Positions 22,709-35,977 of a stretch of DNA of 64,000 nt are shown here, piece by piece. Under the pieces are notes generated by a model, which made no database searches, had not been told where the DNA came from, and was given only the letters and a program-made list of their open reading frames with translations. Location of the stretch: contig OZ021729.1 of the NCBI GenBank assembly GCA_963978545.1, forward strand, positions 6,879,501-6,943,500. The letters run 5' to 3'. This DNA is from Linyphia triangularis. Taxonomy: Eukaryota > Arthropoda > Arachnida > Araneae > Linyphiidae. Position 1 is the stretch's first letter, and each line of letters begins with the position of its first letter. The translations under genes and the position numbers were made by a program.

Positions 22709-24562
22709 ATTTCCTTTTTAAATCAATGAATAATATAAATACCATTTACCCAAATAACAAATGTTTTTGAGAATGTAAACTTGGTATTTTGAAAAATAAT
22801 TATTTAAACTTTAAATAAATAAATCTTTCAACAAATTACTTTTATTGGTATCGATAGCTAGCTTTTGAAATTAGTTTGAAAAAAATTCAATTTTAAATGT
22901 TTAAATTCTAAATCTTGACACACATACTAAAATTAAATGTTACTCCGAACTCATACATTCTTATCAATCGTATATTGCAAGCCCACTTTAAGGACACTCC
23001 GGTGCATCCCCAAGGCATGTCTGGTCTTTTGTCAAAGAGCAGACATGCAGCATGTGTGGCCAATTAACCAATTTCCCAAGGCTATAACGCTGTTGTATGG
23101 TATTGACAGATACACCGAACCCAACTGCTTCTTGGTTTGCGGGGCGGGGGTTAGAAATAGAGGAGGTGCTTTTCTCCATCTGAAGTTAAAAAAAAAAAAA
23201 ATTCGGCACCTTTTGTCTTTTTGTATGGATCCAATAAATTTTAAAATTTTTTAGTAAAACAAGATATCGCGGGTTCTTCTTGACAAGCCCTTCTTTGTTT
23301 TTATTTAAATTTTATTTTAGTTACTGTGTTTTTAATTTTGGCGAATTTTCTAATCGACAAAAGTCTTATGCTACATCTGTTCCAATGTTCCTTTCAAACT
23401 CTCTTTAATATACATTTTCCAATATTTCTCAGAAAATTTTGCGTTCCACAACTCAAAAGATCTGACTGCTAGATGCTGAAACACAACTCAGAGCTATTTT
23501 CTGAAGTTTGAGGTAAGCTATTTTTTTTTACTTTTGTAATTTTTAATCAAATCTGCATAGTGTTAAAAACAATGAATTCTTTTGCTAGTTGTTTTTCTGG
23601 TAACCTTACTGACAAGCTCTTCAAGAACTACTTTATTGTTTTTTCTTGTTTATTGTATCTCTTTTTCATGTTTTTTTAGTATTATCAAGTGAAGTTATTA
23701 TTTTTCTAACGTTTATTTTTGATTTAATCACCATTTTTTTCAATGTTTATTCGCTATTTTCTTGTAGAGCACTAATTGGAGGATCAGTACTACACTTTTT
23801 TAAAAGCATTAGTTATTCACAATTTAGATTTTTTTTTTCTGAAGGAAAAAAGACTTTTGTTTACACTTGCCATATTCATGTACAGCCTTAAAAAACTGAA
23901 CATTTGATCATAACAAGGAAAGAGGGTTGAGCAGCTAATATTAAAGAGTAATAAAACTAGTTATAAATTAAAAGTACCCACTTTTTAACAATAGAATGAA
24001 ATTTAACAATGCTGTATTTCACCAGTGTTCTGTTAAGGTATAGAAAAACAAATAATTTTACGATTCCACATCATAACGAATAGCACATTGAATAAACATT
24101 AGTGCCTTTTCTAAATCACTGCGTAAGCCTGTGTTAATAAAAAATAAGCACGAGTGTTATAAAATCAATGTAAATACATAATACAAACAATGCAAGAAGT
24201 AACATGTTAAAAAATCAACGCTAGTTTATACAATGAAATTTACTAAGTGTTAATTACTGTTATGATATAATGTAAACACTGTTTGTTAGTAAATTCTAAA
24301 TCCCTCCAAAAAAGCAATTTCATTGGCTCCCAAAACAATATTTTTATGTTGCTGTGAATGGACAAAAAGTGCCAGTCTGTTCAATCTTGTTTAGCTCATA
24401 GAATTGCTTAATATGTTATGTTAATGATCACAAAGTTAAAAAACCCAGAAGTTGCAATTGAAACTGGTAGTCTACATTTTTTTTTTAATAAGTGACGTAT
24501 ATTCGGAAATATGTCTACAGAACATTCTGCGAAAGCATCAATGGTATTAGAAAGAATTTCTA

Positions 24563-24772
24563 CAGAGTTACTACAAAAGAATCATTCATTTTCAAAACTG
24601 GATTTATTCAAAAGTATTATACTTTTGAATAAAGCAGGTAAACTTGAGTACCACCTGGAGCATAAAACTTGAATATTTTGTGGTTATTTCCATTTATCAA
24701 TCATATTTGTAAGTATAATACTTTTGAATAAATCGGGTTTTGAAAATGAATGATTCTTTTGCAGTAACCCTG
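24563..24772. mobile_element. Palindromic MITE with TA target duplication (copy 1)
   Basis: Arms of about 62 bases begin CAG(A/G)GTTACT(A/G)CAAAAG and differ at about four positions. TA flanks both ends (24561-24562, 24773-24774), as for Tc1/mariner-type elements. The inner part of the left arm contains a further hairpin (AAAAGTATTATACTTTT). No coding capacity. Confidence 0.8.
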
Positions 24773-26559
24773 TATTTTGTTTTCCATATTTCCCATTCTG
24801 CTTCGATGATGTTTCGAAAACCAGCAAAATCTCTTTCCTAAAATTTTACAGATTTTCTATGACAGAAACTTCTGCATTATTATTTATATCAGGAGGGAGA
24901 AATCTTGTGTCTATGCATGCTCCTTCAGTAAACCAGTAGGTTTTCTCTGCTCTGACCATCTGAAGGACGCCATGACCCCAGCATATAGAAATGAGAAAGA
25001 AATGTAAAATTGCTAGAGTTTGAAATGAAATAGATGTGCTTGTATTTTAGTGTTCATTTCTCGTTGTTATAATTATTTTGAAAAAATTACTGACTCGAAA
25101 AGTTTGTTAAATGAGGATATCACATATTAACTATTTACAAAAATTATGTTACATTATACTTGGAAATATAATTTTTCCCCAATTTTCAGGGAGCTGTAGC
25201 CCTATCAGCGTCCTCCCTGTCTACGCCACTGACGTCATATGGCTAAGCAATCCTACGTAAATAGAATCCTTTGTTTATTCTGATCTTCAATACCAAATTA
25301 TTAATCGTGGTAAAACAGGGAGTTTTTAATTTTGCTCGAGCGAGGGGATTGCTTTGCTTTTTATAACTGACATTTTTTTGAAGACAGCCTTTAGACTTTT
25401 TGGATACATACCACATACCAGTTTTTATTATCTAGGTGCAAGGTAGTGCACCTGCCAAGTTTACTGGAAGCAACTCGGCAGCATTTTGATCCCCTCATAT
25501 GTGCACATTACAGTATACCTGAAAGCTTAAATTTTGTTATGGATAGCTAGTTGTTAGTTATTTTAATAAAACCTCAAAGTTTCAAGTCTCTAATTATAAT
25601 GGTTGTTGAGATAATCAAATTCGAAAACGGCAGGAAACAGCACTTTGTGAGACTAGCTGATTATCAATATTCTAAGGTACTTCTTAGTTATGCTAAAACT
25701 ATGAAATTTGGTAGGCTTGTAAGTTTTAATATGTATAAAAAATATAATCTCAAAACCAAGTCCCCCCCCCCCCCCTCGAATCCCTTGGGGGAGGGGGAGG
25801 CAATGACAAAAACTATAAAACTTGGAATACTATTGGCATATATATACAGAGTAGAAGCTCACCATACATGTCCTTAAAATCAAGAAATTGTTTTTTAAAA
25901 AAGGGTACTTATATAATTGACCATTGGCAACCTTTAATCGGCCATAAAATGATTGCAAATTGTTGTTTTTTGGTTTTTTTTCCCCTTTTGCCAGCATTAT
26001 TTACAAATCTGAATAAACTATTTAAAATAATTTTATCATTTACTTTGAATGCCTAAATACTTCTTGGTCTGTGATCTGGCTTCTTAAAACAAAATAATAT
26101 AAATTATAAGAATAAAGATGTCGGCTTATCCTGTTTTTTTTTTTTTGTAGCTCACCACCAACCAAAAGTCTGTTTTATAATTACCCCAAACAAAAAGATG
26201 TATGCTTAACCCTTTGAACCGCAGGAAGTTTTTTTGCAAGTTTTAAAATTATGAACACTAAAAATTTTTAAACCAGCTATCAGTGTTTAAATAAATAATA
26301 AATTTGAAATTGGTACTGTATTAAAGGAAGTGAAATCCTTACAATAGCATCCCTGTAAATTGGTGTTTAACGTTGTTGTTAAATACTGAGAAGGAAAATT
26401 AGTAAAGTTTTCTTTTCAAAGTCAAAATTTTCCTTCACAGACCTCCAGCTACAAAAAATGCTTCTACGACTAGCCATTACACTTTACAGCAGCATTACAA
26501 CAAACAAGTGATCCAAAATATGTAATGGCCAAGTGTTGCAAACATTTTGATTTTTAAAA

Positions 26560-27490
26560 AATATTAATGAAAAAAATAATCAAAAATCAAATTAGTAGAA
26601 TTTTAACATTCTTTTTGTCATTAGACCAATTAGAATGGCAAAACTACTTGTGTTGAAAATTTCAGAACTGTAGCCCAAGTAGAAATCGTTTTGTAAAATA
26701 TTTGTTAATTAATTAAAAAAAAGAACTAAATAAAAATTTAAAATTCTTTTTTTCAAAAGTCCAATCAGAAGGCCAAAACTACTTATGTTTAAAATTTCAG
26801 AGTTGTAGCCCTATTAGAAATCGTTCTGTAAAATATTTATTAATTAAAAAAAGAACTAAATAAAAATTTTAAATTCGGTTTTTCAAAACTCTAATTAGGA
26901 GGCCATAAATACTTCTGTTGAAAATTTCAGAGCTGTAGCCCTATTAGATATCGTTTTGTTAAATATATAATAAATCAAAAAATTAACTAAATAAAAATTT
27001 TAAATTGTTTTTAAAAGTCCAATTAGAAGGCTAAAACTACTTTTGTTGAAAATTTCAGAGCTGTAGCCTTATTAGAAACCGTTTTGTAAAATATTTAATA
27101 AGTAATTAAAGAAAAAACTAACAACAAATTTAAAATTCTGGTTTTCAATAGTTCAATAAGACCAAAATTTGAAAATTTTAGAGCTGTAGCACAATCAGAA
27201 GTCGTTTTGTAATATTTTTTTGATTAATTAAGACAATTAAAAAATAACTAATTAAAATTTTAACATTTTCTTTTTCAAAAGTCCAATTAGAAGGTTAAAA
27301 CTACTTATGTTGAAAATTTCGGAGCTGTATCTCTATTTGAAGTCACTTTGTTAAAAAAGAAGTTAATTAAAATATTAATTAAAAAAGAACTAATTAAAAT
27401 TTTAACATTCTGTTTGACATACATAAAATTAGAAGGCCAAAACTTCTTGTGTTGAAAATTTCAGAGCTCTACTCCACTTTTAAGATCTTC
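26560..27490. repeat. Tandem array of about 124-139 bp units x7 (copy 1)
   Basis: The phrase 'gaaaatttcagagctgtagc' recurs near 26658, 26790, 26918, 27048, 27172, 27311 and 27450, each followed by an AT-rich 'taattaaaaaagaactaa' segment and 'gtccaattagaaggc'. Units are diverged. The array ends in 'gacacacacacagcttgt'. Confidence 0.85.
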
Positions 27491-28230
27491 TATAGATCCA
27501 CATAGTCACAGATAGAAAGACACACACACAGCTTGTTTTATTACTATAGATTTTAAATTTGTTTATTTTTTTCAGAGAGAAATGAATGGGATTCCCTTTA
27601 GTTTTCCTCAAGAATCCTCCAGAAACTTCTTGTCAGATGCAGCAAATAAATGAAGAAATATTTGTAGTATATATTTAAAATCATGTTTAAATTATGTTCT
27701 TTGTATAAAACAAAAAAGCAACTCATTTGTGTTTGTTTACTTCAAAATAAAGAATTATCTAAAAAATGTTTACTAAAAATGAATTTTTAATCGTATATGT
27801 TTCTAAATAATAAACTATAATTAGCTTGGATCAACCAATTAAAACAAATTTTAATGCAATTTAAATTGTCTAATGCAACCTATTAAGATCTCAATGCATT
27901 TTTTTAATAATATATACATTATTATTGTTGTTTCCTGAATTTTAAATCTTTATTTTTTTTAAAATTCTCCACCAAAAAAAAGTAAATTGTGTTTATAATT
28001 CTAGTAAGTTCTATCTAGCAAATTAAAATTTATCTATTAATTAGGTTATTAAAGGCAAATTGTAATTACATTCCTATTGATTAAATATCAATTTATCATT
28101 AGCCACTAAATTTAAAGCATATTCCAGACAACATTGGAGCTCTCCCAATAAAGTGTTTCTTTTTGAGCACAAAAGGTAAATGATACTTTATAAAGGAAAA
28201 GTTTTGTAATCTTTCCTATATCTACGTGGA

Positions 28231-28437
28231 ACCTTATAGTGAAAAGATTTACACATCATTTACTGCAAAAACCCTGTGGCAGGCTTATCGCGAAAAGGTT
28301 TACGGACCCTTGACGGCGAAAGCCTTGTGGCAAGCCTATCGCGAAAAGATTTACACATCATTTACAGCAAAAACCCTGTGGCAGGCTTATCTCGAAAAGG
28401 TTTACGGACCCTTTACGGCGAATACCTTTTGGCAAGG
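28231..28437 (+). repeat. 51-bp alternating tandem repeat (A-B-A-B), open frame (copy 1)
   Basis: Four 51-base units alternate between two types. Type A has 'gatttacacatcatttac' and type B has 'ggtttacggaccct'. The whole block is open in one frame (28226-28447), with 17-residue repeats around TAKTLWQAYREK. The length is a multiple of three, so an open frame can persist by chance. I know no protein like it. Confidence 0.85.
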
Positions 28438-28784
28438 GTGGTCGTGAAACGGTTACGTAAAGCTTGACGCCTGGAGACTAGGACCCGTTTTTCAAGGTTT
28501 TATGAAGGTTACATCCTTGTCATCTGAAGCTTGCTCCGTCTTCGTTCGAGGGGTTTACACAAGGGTTATAAAAGGATAAAATGCTATCTGGGGATGTTCG
28601 TTGTGGTTCAGAATCCACGTTAAGCTGTAAATCCTGGCCTGATTAGCCGTCATTATGCATAAAAATAGGTCGTTGAGTGAACCAACCAACCAACCAATCG
28701 GGTGAAATTGGTCACATAGATTCGTTCTATTAAGTTTTGGGGGATGTCACTAAAAGACCGCTATTGCGAACACTACATTGTCAC

Positions 28785-29899
28785 TAGGCCTGGGCGATGT
28801 TAACATTTCTGCATCGCGATATATCGGGAAGCAAACATCACGATGTCACGATACATCACGATGTTAACTATATTTTTTTTACAAAATACTATAAAACAAC
28901 GTTTTCATAACACGCTATGTAGCCGAAAGTTATGCTTGCTTAGCTTTGTAAAATTTTATTGAATTCATGTATAGAAGTTTATTTTAAATAACATGAGCAG
29001 CGACCGAATTACTTTCAGGGGGATACATAAAGCACTCAAGGGGTTATAAGCCGGCTATTTTTTTATTTTTTTGGTTCAATCCGGATTTTTCAATTTCTCT
29101 ATATTAATGAAATTTTACTTTGTTATTATCCAGGGAAGGAGGGGGATGGGGGGTAGGACAAGTGCACTTCCTGGCGCTGCACATGTTACTTTAATTATTG
29201 GATATTCTTAATTATTAAATCAAAAACATACTTTATAATGAATATTTTATTACTTACTATATACAATATAACTATTAAACAATAAAAATAAAATTCATGC
29301 ATAACATTTAAAATTCTAATAATCTTTATTTTGTGTCAAAAAAATATGCATTTCAGCATTTTTAAGAAGCAATGTTGGATTGAGTAATTAATCTTATGGA
29401 AATAAACTTTATTCAAATTGTACAAACTGAAAAAAATAATAATTATTAAACATTTATTTACTTACGAATCAGAAGAGAAAATCCTTCAACGTAAATGGGA
29501 AACAAATCGTTTATAAGTTTTTAAGCAATTAAACTAGAGAAACAGCTGTGATCAGTCCATGCGCTAGTTCATATTGACTTTGGCAGATATAACAAACCAT
29601 TATAGTAATAAATAACCTGATTATCTTAACTAGTTAAGAACTAAACTGAAATTACCGAGCTAGAATTCCGCAATCCCCTTGAGTTAAATAAATAAAGCAA
29701 AGCTTTCAAGGGTAAAAATATTAGATAAAAAAAATCCTGAAGTAACCCTGATGTAAAAGATTTAAAAATACAAAAATGTTATATTTTATTTCTTCCAAGT
29801 TGGAGAAAAAATCAAAAATGAAACACATAAATTTTAGGAAATACTCAATTGAATTCCAAAAATAGAATATCAAGGTCTTATATCTCATGACAAATTAAA
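28785..29899 (+). mobile_element. hAT element, truncated by the duplication junction
   Basis: The left 1,115 bases of the element that is complete at 38203-39903. It starts TAGGCCTGGGCGATGT and is cut at the junction with the filler sequence. Confidence 0.9.
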
Positions 29900-30900
29900 G
29901 CCCCCTTCAAGGGGGGGCCATGGGGGCCATGGCCCCCTCCTTGAAGGGTTCCCTCTTCCTTCCTAGCCCTTTCAAATATCCCAAAACTCTTTGAGAATTT
30001 CCAGTTTAAAAAACGGTGAAAATACCGATTTTTAAGCACAATTTCACTAACGTAAATTTTTTCTTTACAGTACAAAAAATTATAGCCCCCCCCCCCCCCC
30101 CTCAGAAAAAACCCTTGTTTTAAATGTATTTACGTACACAACACACGACACAATACCCTGTACACAACACAAGTACACAGGTAGTGACCATCCCCCTCCT
30201 AAACGACGATTTCCTTTTTCCCGGGGGCCTCTGCCCCTTTTTGGAACAACCATGCTCTTCTAAGCAACCATGGCGCCGAGGGTAATTTCAACACGTGATG
30301 TCTGGACTAGTGTGTGACTTTTGTCACTTGGGCATGGAATCGGTACTGTGTTATTGTTATAACTAGTTTAGACAGGCCATTTATTGTGAAAATATCTGTT
30401 GAACTAGCAACACTTTTATTCGTTGTTTAAAGATTTCGTGATCATTTTACCTCGAGTAATTATAGTGACGAATATCTACAATATGTCTTCAAAAAGAAAA
30501 AATGAGAGCATTTTTAAATACTTCTCTAAAAAGAAATACTCAAATACCAGAAGAGTATTTTAGAATCTCGGTTTACATACCTTTATTGGATAATATAATT
30601 GAAGACCTAATAGGAAGATTTCCAAAAGAAAATTTGGATTGTTTTGGCTTTCGATTACTGATTCCAACCTCCGATATGGAAAAGCCAACAGAATCAGAAA
30701 GCAACGAGCTTTAAAACTTATTAAAGAAGTTCATACCAATTTTAGGACTGACACAAATGAGTGTTATTCTGATTGAAAGTGAGCTAGCACTATGGAGAGA
30801 GAAATGGAAAAAAGAAGAATAGCTCCCCACTTCTGCCATAGATACAATGAGAGCTTGTGACAAATATGTATATCCTACTATTTACGAGTTACTTAAAATT
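29900..30900 (+). mobile_element. 1-kb hAT fragment filling the duplication junction
   Basis: 29905-30900 matches 46626-47621 at a constant offset of 16,721. I saw no difference, including a 16-C tract at 30086-30101 and 46807-46822. The fragment starts about ten bases inside the terminus of the inner hAT element and stops before its dimerisation-domain coding segment. The left join has about five unexplained bases (gcccc); the right join is at TTTTGGC, present in both partners. Confidence 0.93.
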
Positions 30901-31943
30901 TTTTGGCTTTATAAAATACTGTAATACAGCCTCTAAAAAAAATTATCTCAATAATATTCATTTCTAAACATTAAAATACAAGAATTAAAATAAATTATTG
31001 TTTTAATTTTTTCGTTTCAATAAAAGTTAAAATGTCCTTATGTGTACTGATTTTTAAGAAAATAGTTTGTTAAAACATCTTGTGAAATGCATATCGGCTT
31101 CCATTTATTTATTCCTAGTAAGAGGTTACATTTTTCGAAAGCTATTTTATTGGCTTATTTAGGTACAAAAATGAAGAGGCCCATACGCTAGAAAATATTT
31201 CCAACTGGTAGTTTTTGTAAGAAAGAAAAGCAACGAACAGACATTTTGGAAACTTTCGAAAACAGCATTTTAGATTATGTGACCTTTATTTAAACAGTTT
31301 AAGGTCTCAATTAAATTCATTTCATGGTATTCGAGGTTATTGCATATTCAACATAATAGGCCAAGAAATACATATAAACTTATAAATCAGCATACTAAAA
31401 TATCGTATTTTCTAGACAAACTAGAAAGGATAGGACAAAAACAATATAAAGATTTTTTTTTTAAAGTTTTAAATTTTAAAATAAAATTTCAATTATAGAA
31501 GTTTGCTGTCGATTAATCGAGTACTACAATTTTACAGAATTTTCTGATATTTTAGAAAAACTTATTAAATAACTAATGATTATTAGATAATTTTTATCTC
31601 AAGGCAAAATTTTCAAACAAATCAATGTATTGGATTTCAAAACAATTACGTATTTACCATTTTAACAATTTTACGGACATTTTTAAAAAAAGCAGTATAA
31701 AAAAAAGCTTCTTTTTTTTCCCCCCCCAATAGTATTACTTAAGGGTAAAATAATCAAAAGGGTAAAATAATATCATAAGGGCCTAACATTTTACAAAACG
31801 TTGCCTGCAAATTGAACCAGGTAGTTCTCAAATATTAAAAAATTTCTACATAAATTACAAACACAATGAATTAATAATCATTTTAGATATGCATTAATTT
31901 CTATGATACGTTCTTACATAAGTAATGAATTTATCATTTCCTT

Positions 31944-32126
31944 ATTGATTGGTTGTTTTCAGATTATCTGGCGCCTTCAGCAACACGAGGGCTATAATGC
32001 GCCGAAACATTCGTCATTAGACAAGCCAACATACATTTACCAACACCCATGCCTAACAAGGGACTCAAACACGCAGCCTCGCGGTCTATAAGCTTTCACG
32101 CTAAACACTATACCGTTTGGTCGGCC
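31944..32126 (-). mobile_element. tRNA-derived SINE (in duplication copy 2)
   Basis: Duplicate of 22526-22708, with the same ATTTCCTT target duplication. It arose by the segmental duplication, not by a separate insertion. Confidence 0.9.
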
Positions 32127-33980
32127 ATTTCCTTTTTAAATCAATGAATAATATAAATACCATTTACCCAAATAACAAATGTTTTTGAGAATGTAAACTT
32201 GGTATTTTGAAAAATAATTATTTAAACTTTAAATAAATAAATCTTTCAACAAATTACTTTTATTGGTATCGATAGCTAGCTTTTGAAATTAGTTTGAAAA
32301 AAATTCAATTTTAAATGTTTAAATTCTAAATCTTGACACACATACTAAAATTAAATGTTACTCCGAACTCATACATTCTTATCAATCGTATATTGCAAGC
32401 CCACTTTAAGGACACTCCGGTGCATCCCCAAGGCATGTCTGGTCTTTTGTCAAAGAGCAGACATGCAGCATGTGTGGCCAATTAACCAATTTCCCAAGGC
32501 TATAACGCTGTTGTATGGTATTGACAGATACACCGAACCCAACTGCTTCTTGGTTTGCGGGGCGGGGGTTAGAAATAGAGGAGGTGCTTTTCTCCATCTG
32601 AAGTTAAAAAAAAAAAAAATTCGGCACCTTTTGTCTTTTTGTATGGATCCAATAAATTTTAAAATTTTTTAGTAAAACAAGATATCGCGGGTTCTTCTTG
32701 ACAAGCCCTTCTTTGTTTTTATTTAAATTTTATTTTAGTTACTGTGTTTTTAATTTTGGCGAATTTTCTAATCGACAAAAGTCTTATGCTACATCTGTTC
32801 CAATGTTCCTTTCAAACTCTCTTTAATATACATTTTCCAATATTTCTCAGAAAATTTTGCGTTCCACAACTCAAAAGATCTGACTGCTAGATGCTGAAAC
32901 ACAACTCAGAGCTATTTTCTGAAGTTTGAGGTAAGCTATTTTTTTTTACTTTTGTAATTTTTAATCAAATCTGCATAGTGTTAAAAACAATGAATTCTTT
33001 TGCTAGTTGTTTTTCTGGTAACCTTACTGACAAGCTCTTCAAGAACTACTTTATTGTTTTTTCTTGTTTATTGTATCTCTTTTTCATGTTTTTTTAGTAT
33101 TATCAAGTGAAGTTATTATTTTTCTAACGTTTATTTTTGATTTAATCACCATTTTTTTCAATGTTTATTCGCTATTTTCTTGTAGAGCACTAATTGGAGG
33201 ATCAGTACTACACTTTTTTAAAAGCATTAGTTATTCACAATTTAGATTTTTTTTTTCTGAAGGAAAAAAGACTTTTGTTTACACTTGCCATATTCATGTA
33301 CAGCCTTAAAAAACTGAACATTTGATCATAACAAGGAAAGAGGGTTGAGCAGCTAATATTAAAGAGTAATAAAACTAGTTATAAATTAAAAGTACCCACT
33401 TTTTAACAATAGAATGAAATTTAACAATGCTGTATTTCACCAGTGTTCTGTTAAGGTATAGAAAAACAAATAATTTTACGATTCCACATCATAACGAATA
33501 GCACATTGAATAAACATTAGTGCCTTTTCTAAATCACTGCGTAAGCCTGTGTTAATAAAAAATAAGCACGAGTGTTATAAAATCAATGTAAATACATAAT
33601 ACAAACAATGCAAGAAGTAACATGTTAAAAAATCAACGCTAGTTTATACAATGAAATTTACTAAGTGTTAATTACTGTTATGATATAATGTAAACACTGT
33701 TTGTTAGTAAATTCTAAATCCCTCCAAAAAAGCAATTTCATTGGCTCCCAAAACAATATTTTTATGTTGCTGTGAATGGACAAAAAGTGCCAGTCTGTTC
33801 AATCTTGTTTAGCTCATAGAATTGCTTAATATGTTATGTTAATGATCACAAAGTTAAAAAACCCAGAAGTTGCAATTGAAACTGGTAGTCTACATTTTTT
33901 TTTTAATAAGTGACGTATATTCGGAAATATGTCTACAGAACATTCTGCGAAAGCATCAATGGTATTAGAAAGAATTTCTA

Positions 33981-34190
33981 CAGAGTTACTACAAAAGAAT
34001 CATTCATTTTCAAAACTGGATTTATTCAAAAGTATTATACTTTTGAATAAAGCAGGTAAACTTGAGTACCACCTGGAGCATAAAACTTGAATATTTTGTG
34101 GTTATTTCCATTTATCAATCATATTTGTAAGTATAATACTTTTGAATAAATCGGGTTTTGAAAATGAATGATTCTTTTGCAGTAACCCTG
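33981..34190. mobile_element. Palindromic MITE with TA target duplication (copy 2)
   Basis: Duplicate of 24563-24772 carried by the segmental duplication. Confidence 0.8.
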
Positions 34191-35977
34191 TATTTTGTTT
34201 TCCATATTTCCCATTCTGCTTCGATGATGTTTCGAAAACCAGCAAAATCTCTTTCCTAAAATTTTACAGATTTTCTATGACAGAAACTTCTGCATTATTA
34301 TTTATATCAGGAGGGAGAAATCTTGTGTCTATGCATGCTCCTTCAGTAAACCAGTAGGTTTTCTCTGCTCTGACCATCTGAAGGACGCCATGACCCCAGC
34401 ATATAGAAATGAGAAAGAAATGTAAAATTGCTAGAGTTTGAAATGAAATAGATGTGCTTGTATTTTAGTGTTCATTTCTCGTTGTTATAATTATTTTGAA
34501 AAAATTACTGACTCGAAAAGTTTGTTAAATGAGGATATCACATATTAACTATTTACAAAAATTATGTTACATTATACTTGGAAATATAATTTTTCCCCAA
34601 TTTTCAGGGAGCTGTAGCCCTATCAGCGTCCTCCCTGTCTACGCCACTGACGTCATATGGCTAAGCAATCCTACGTAAATAGAATCCTTTGTTTATTCTG
34701 ATCTTCAATACCAAATTATTAATCGTGGTAAAACAGGGAGTTTTTAATTTTGCTCGAGCGAGGGGATTGCTTTGCTTTTTATAACTGACATTTTTTTGAA
34801 GACAGCCTTTAGACTTTTTGGATACATACCACATACCAGTTTTTATTATCTAGGTGCAAGGTAGTGCACCTGCCAAGTTTACTGGAAGCAACTCGGCAGC
34901 ATTTTGATCCCCTCATATGTGCACATTACAGTATACCTGAAAGCTTAAATTTTGTTATGGATAGCTAGTTGTTAGTTATTTTAATAAAACCTCAAAGTTT
35001 CAAGTCTCTAATTATAATGGTTGTTGAGATAATCAAATTCGAAAACGGCAGGAAACAGCACTTTGTGAGACTAGCTGATTATCAATATTCTAAGGTACTT
35101 CTTAGTTATGCTAAAACTATGAAATTTGGTAGGCTTGTAAGTTTTAATATGTATAAAAAATATAATCTCAAAACCAAGTCCCCCCCCCCCCCCTCGAATC
35201 CCTTGGGGGAGGGGGAGGCAATGACAAAAACTATAAAACTTGGAATACTATTGGCATATATATACAGAGTAGAAGCTCACCATACATGTCCTTAAAATCA
35301 AGAAATTGTTTTTTAAAAAAGGGTACTTATATAATTGACCATTGGCAACCTTTAATCGGCCATAAAATGATTGCAAATTGTTGTTTTTTGGTTTTTTTTC
35401 CCCTTTTGCCAGCATTATTTACAAATCTGAATAAACTATTTAAAATAATTTTATCATTTACTTTGAATGCCTAAATACTTCTTGGTCTGTGATCTGGCTT
35501 CTTAAAACAAAATAATATAAATTATAAGAATAAAGATGTCGGCTTATCCTGTTTTTTTTTTTTTGTAGCTCACCACCAACCAAAAGTCTGTTTTATAATT
35601 ACCCCAAACAAAAAGATGTATGCTTAACCCTTTGAACCGCAGGAAGTTTTTTTGCAAGTTTTAAAATTATGAACACTAAAAATTTTTAAACCAGCTATCA
35701 GTGTTTAAATAAATAATAAATTTGAAATTGGTACTGTATTAAAGGAAGTGAAATCCTTACAATAGCATCCCTGTAAATTGGTGTTTAACGTTGTTGTTAA
35801 ATACTGAGAAGGAAAATTAGTAAAGTTTTCTTTTCAAAGTCAAAATTTTCCTTCACAGACCTCCAGCTACAAAAAATGCTTCTACGACTAGCCATTACAC
35901 TTTACAGCAGCATTACAACAAACAAGTGATCCAAAATATGTAATGGCCAAGTGTTGCAAACATTTTGATTTTTAAAA

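Larger units (their letters stand above)
21483..29899 (+). repeat. Tandem duplication, copy 1 (8,417 bp)
   Basis: Matches 30901-39317 at a constant offset of 9,418 bases, with no difference seen where compared. Homopolymers agree, for example a 13-T run (26134/35552) and a 14-C run (25763/35181). It begins at TTTTGGC (21483) and ends at ...aattaaa (29899), inside a hAT element cut at this point. It carries a SINE, a MITE and two tandem arrays (listed separately), and no recognisable protein gene. Confidence 0.97.

Noticed and set aside
25190..25240. hAT-like end (ctacgccactg) near 25228
   Set aside because: Only one terminus is visible. I found no matching partner end or 8-bp duplication.
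22937..25877. Short open frames repeated exactly at +9,418 (for example 22937-23254, 23646-23891, 25551-25877)
   Set aside because: Their conservation only reflects the segmental duplication. None has a recognisable domain, and one overlaps poly(A) and poly(C) tracts.
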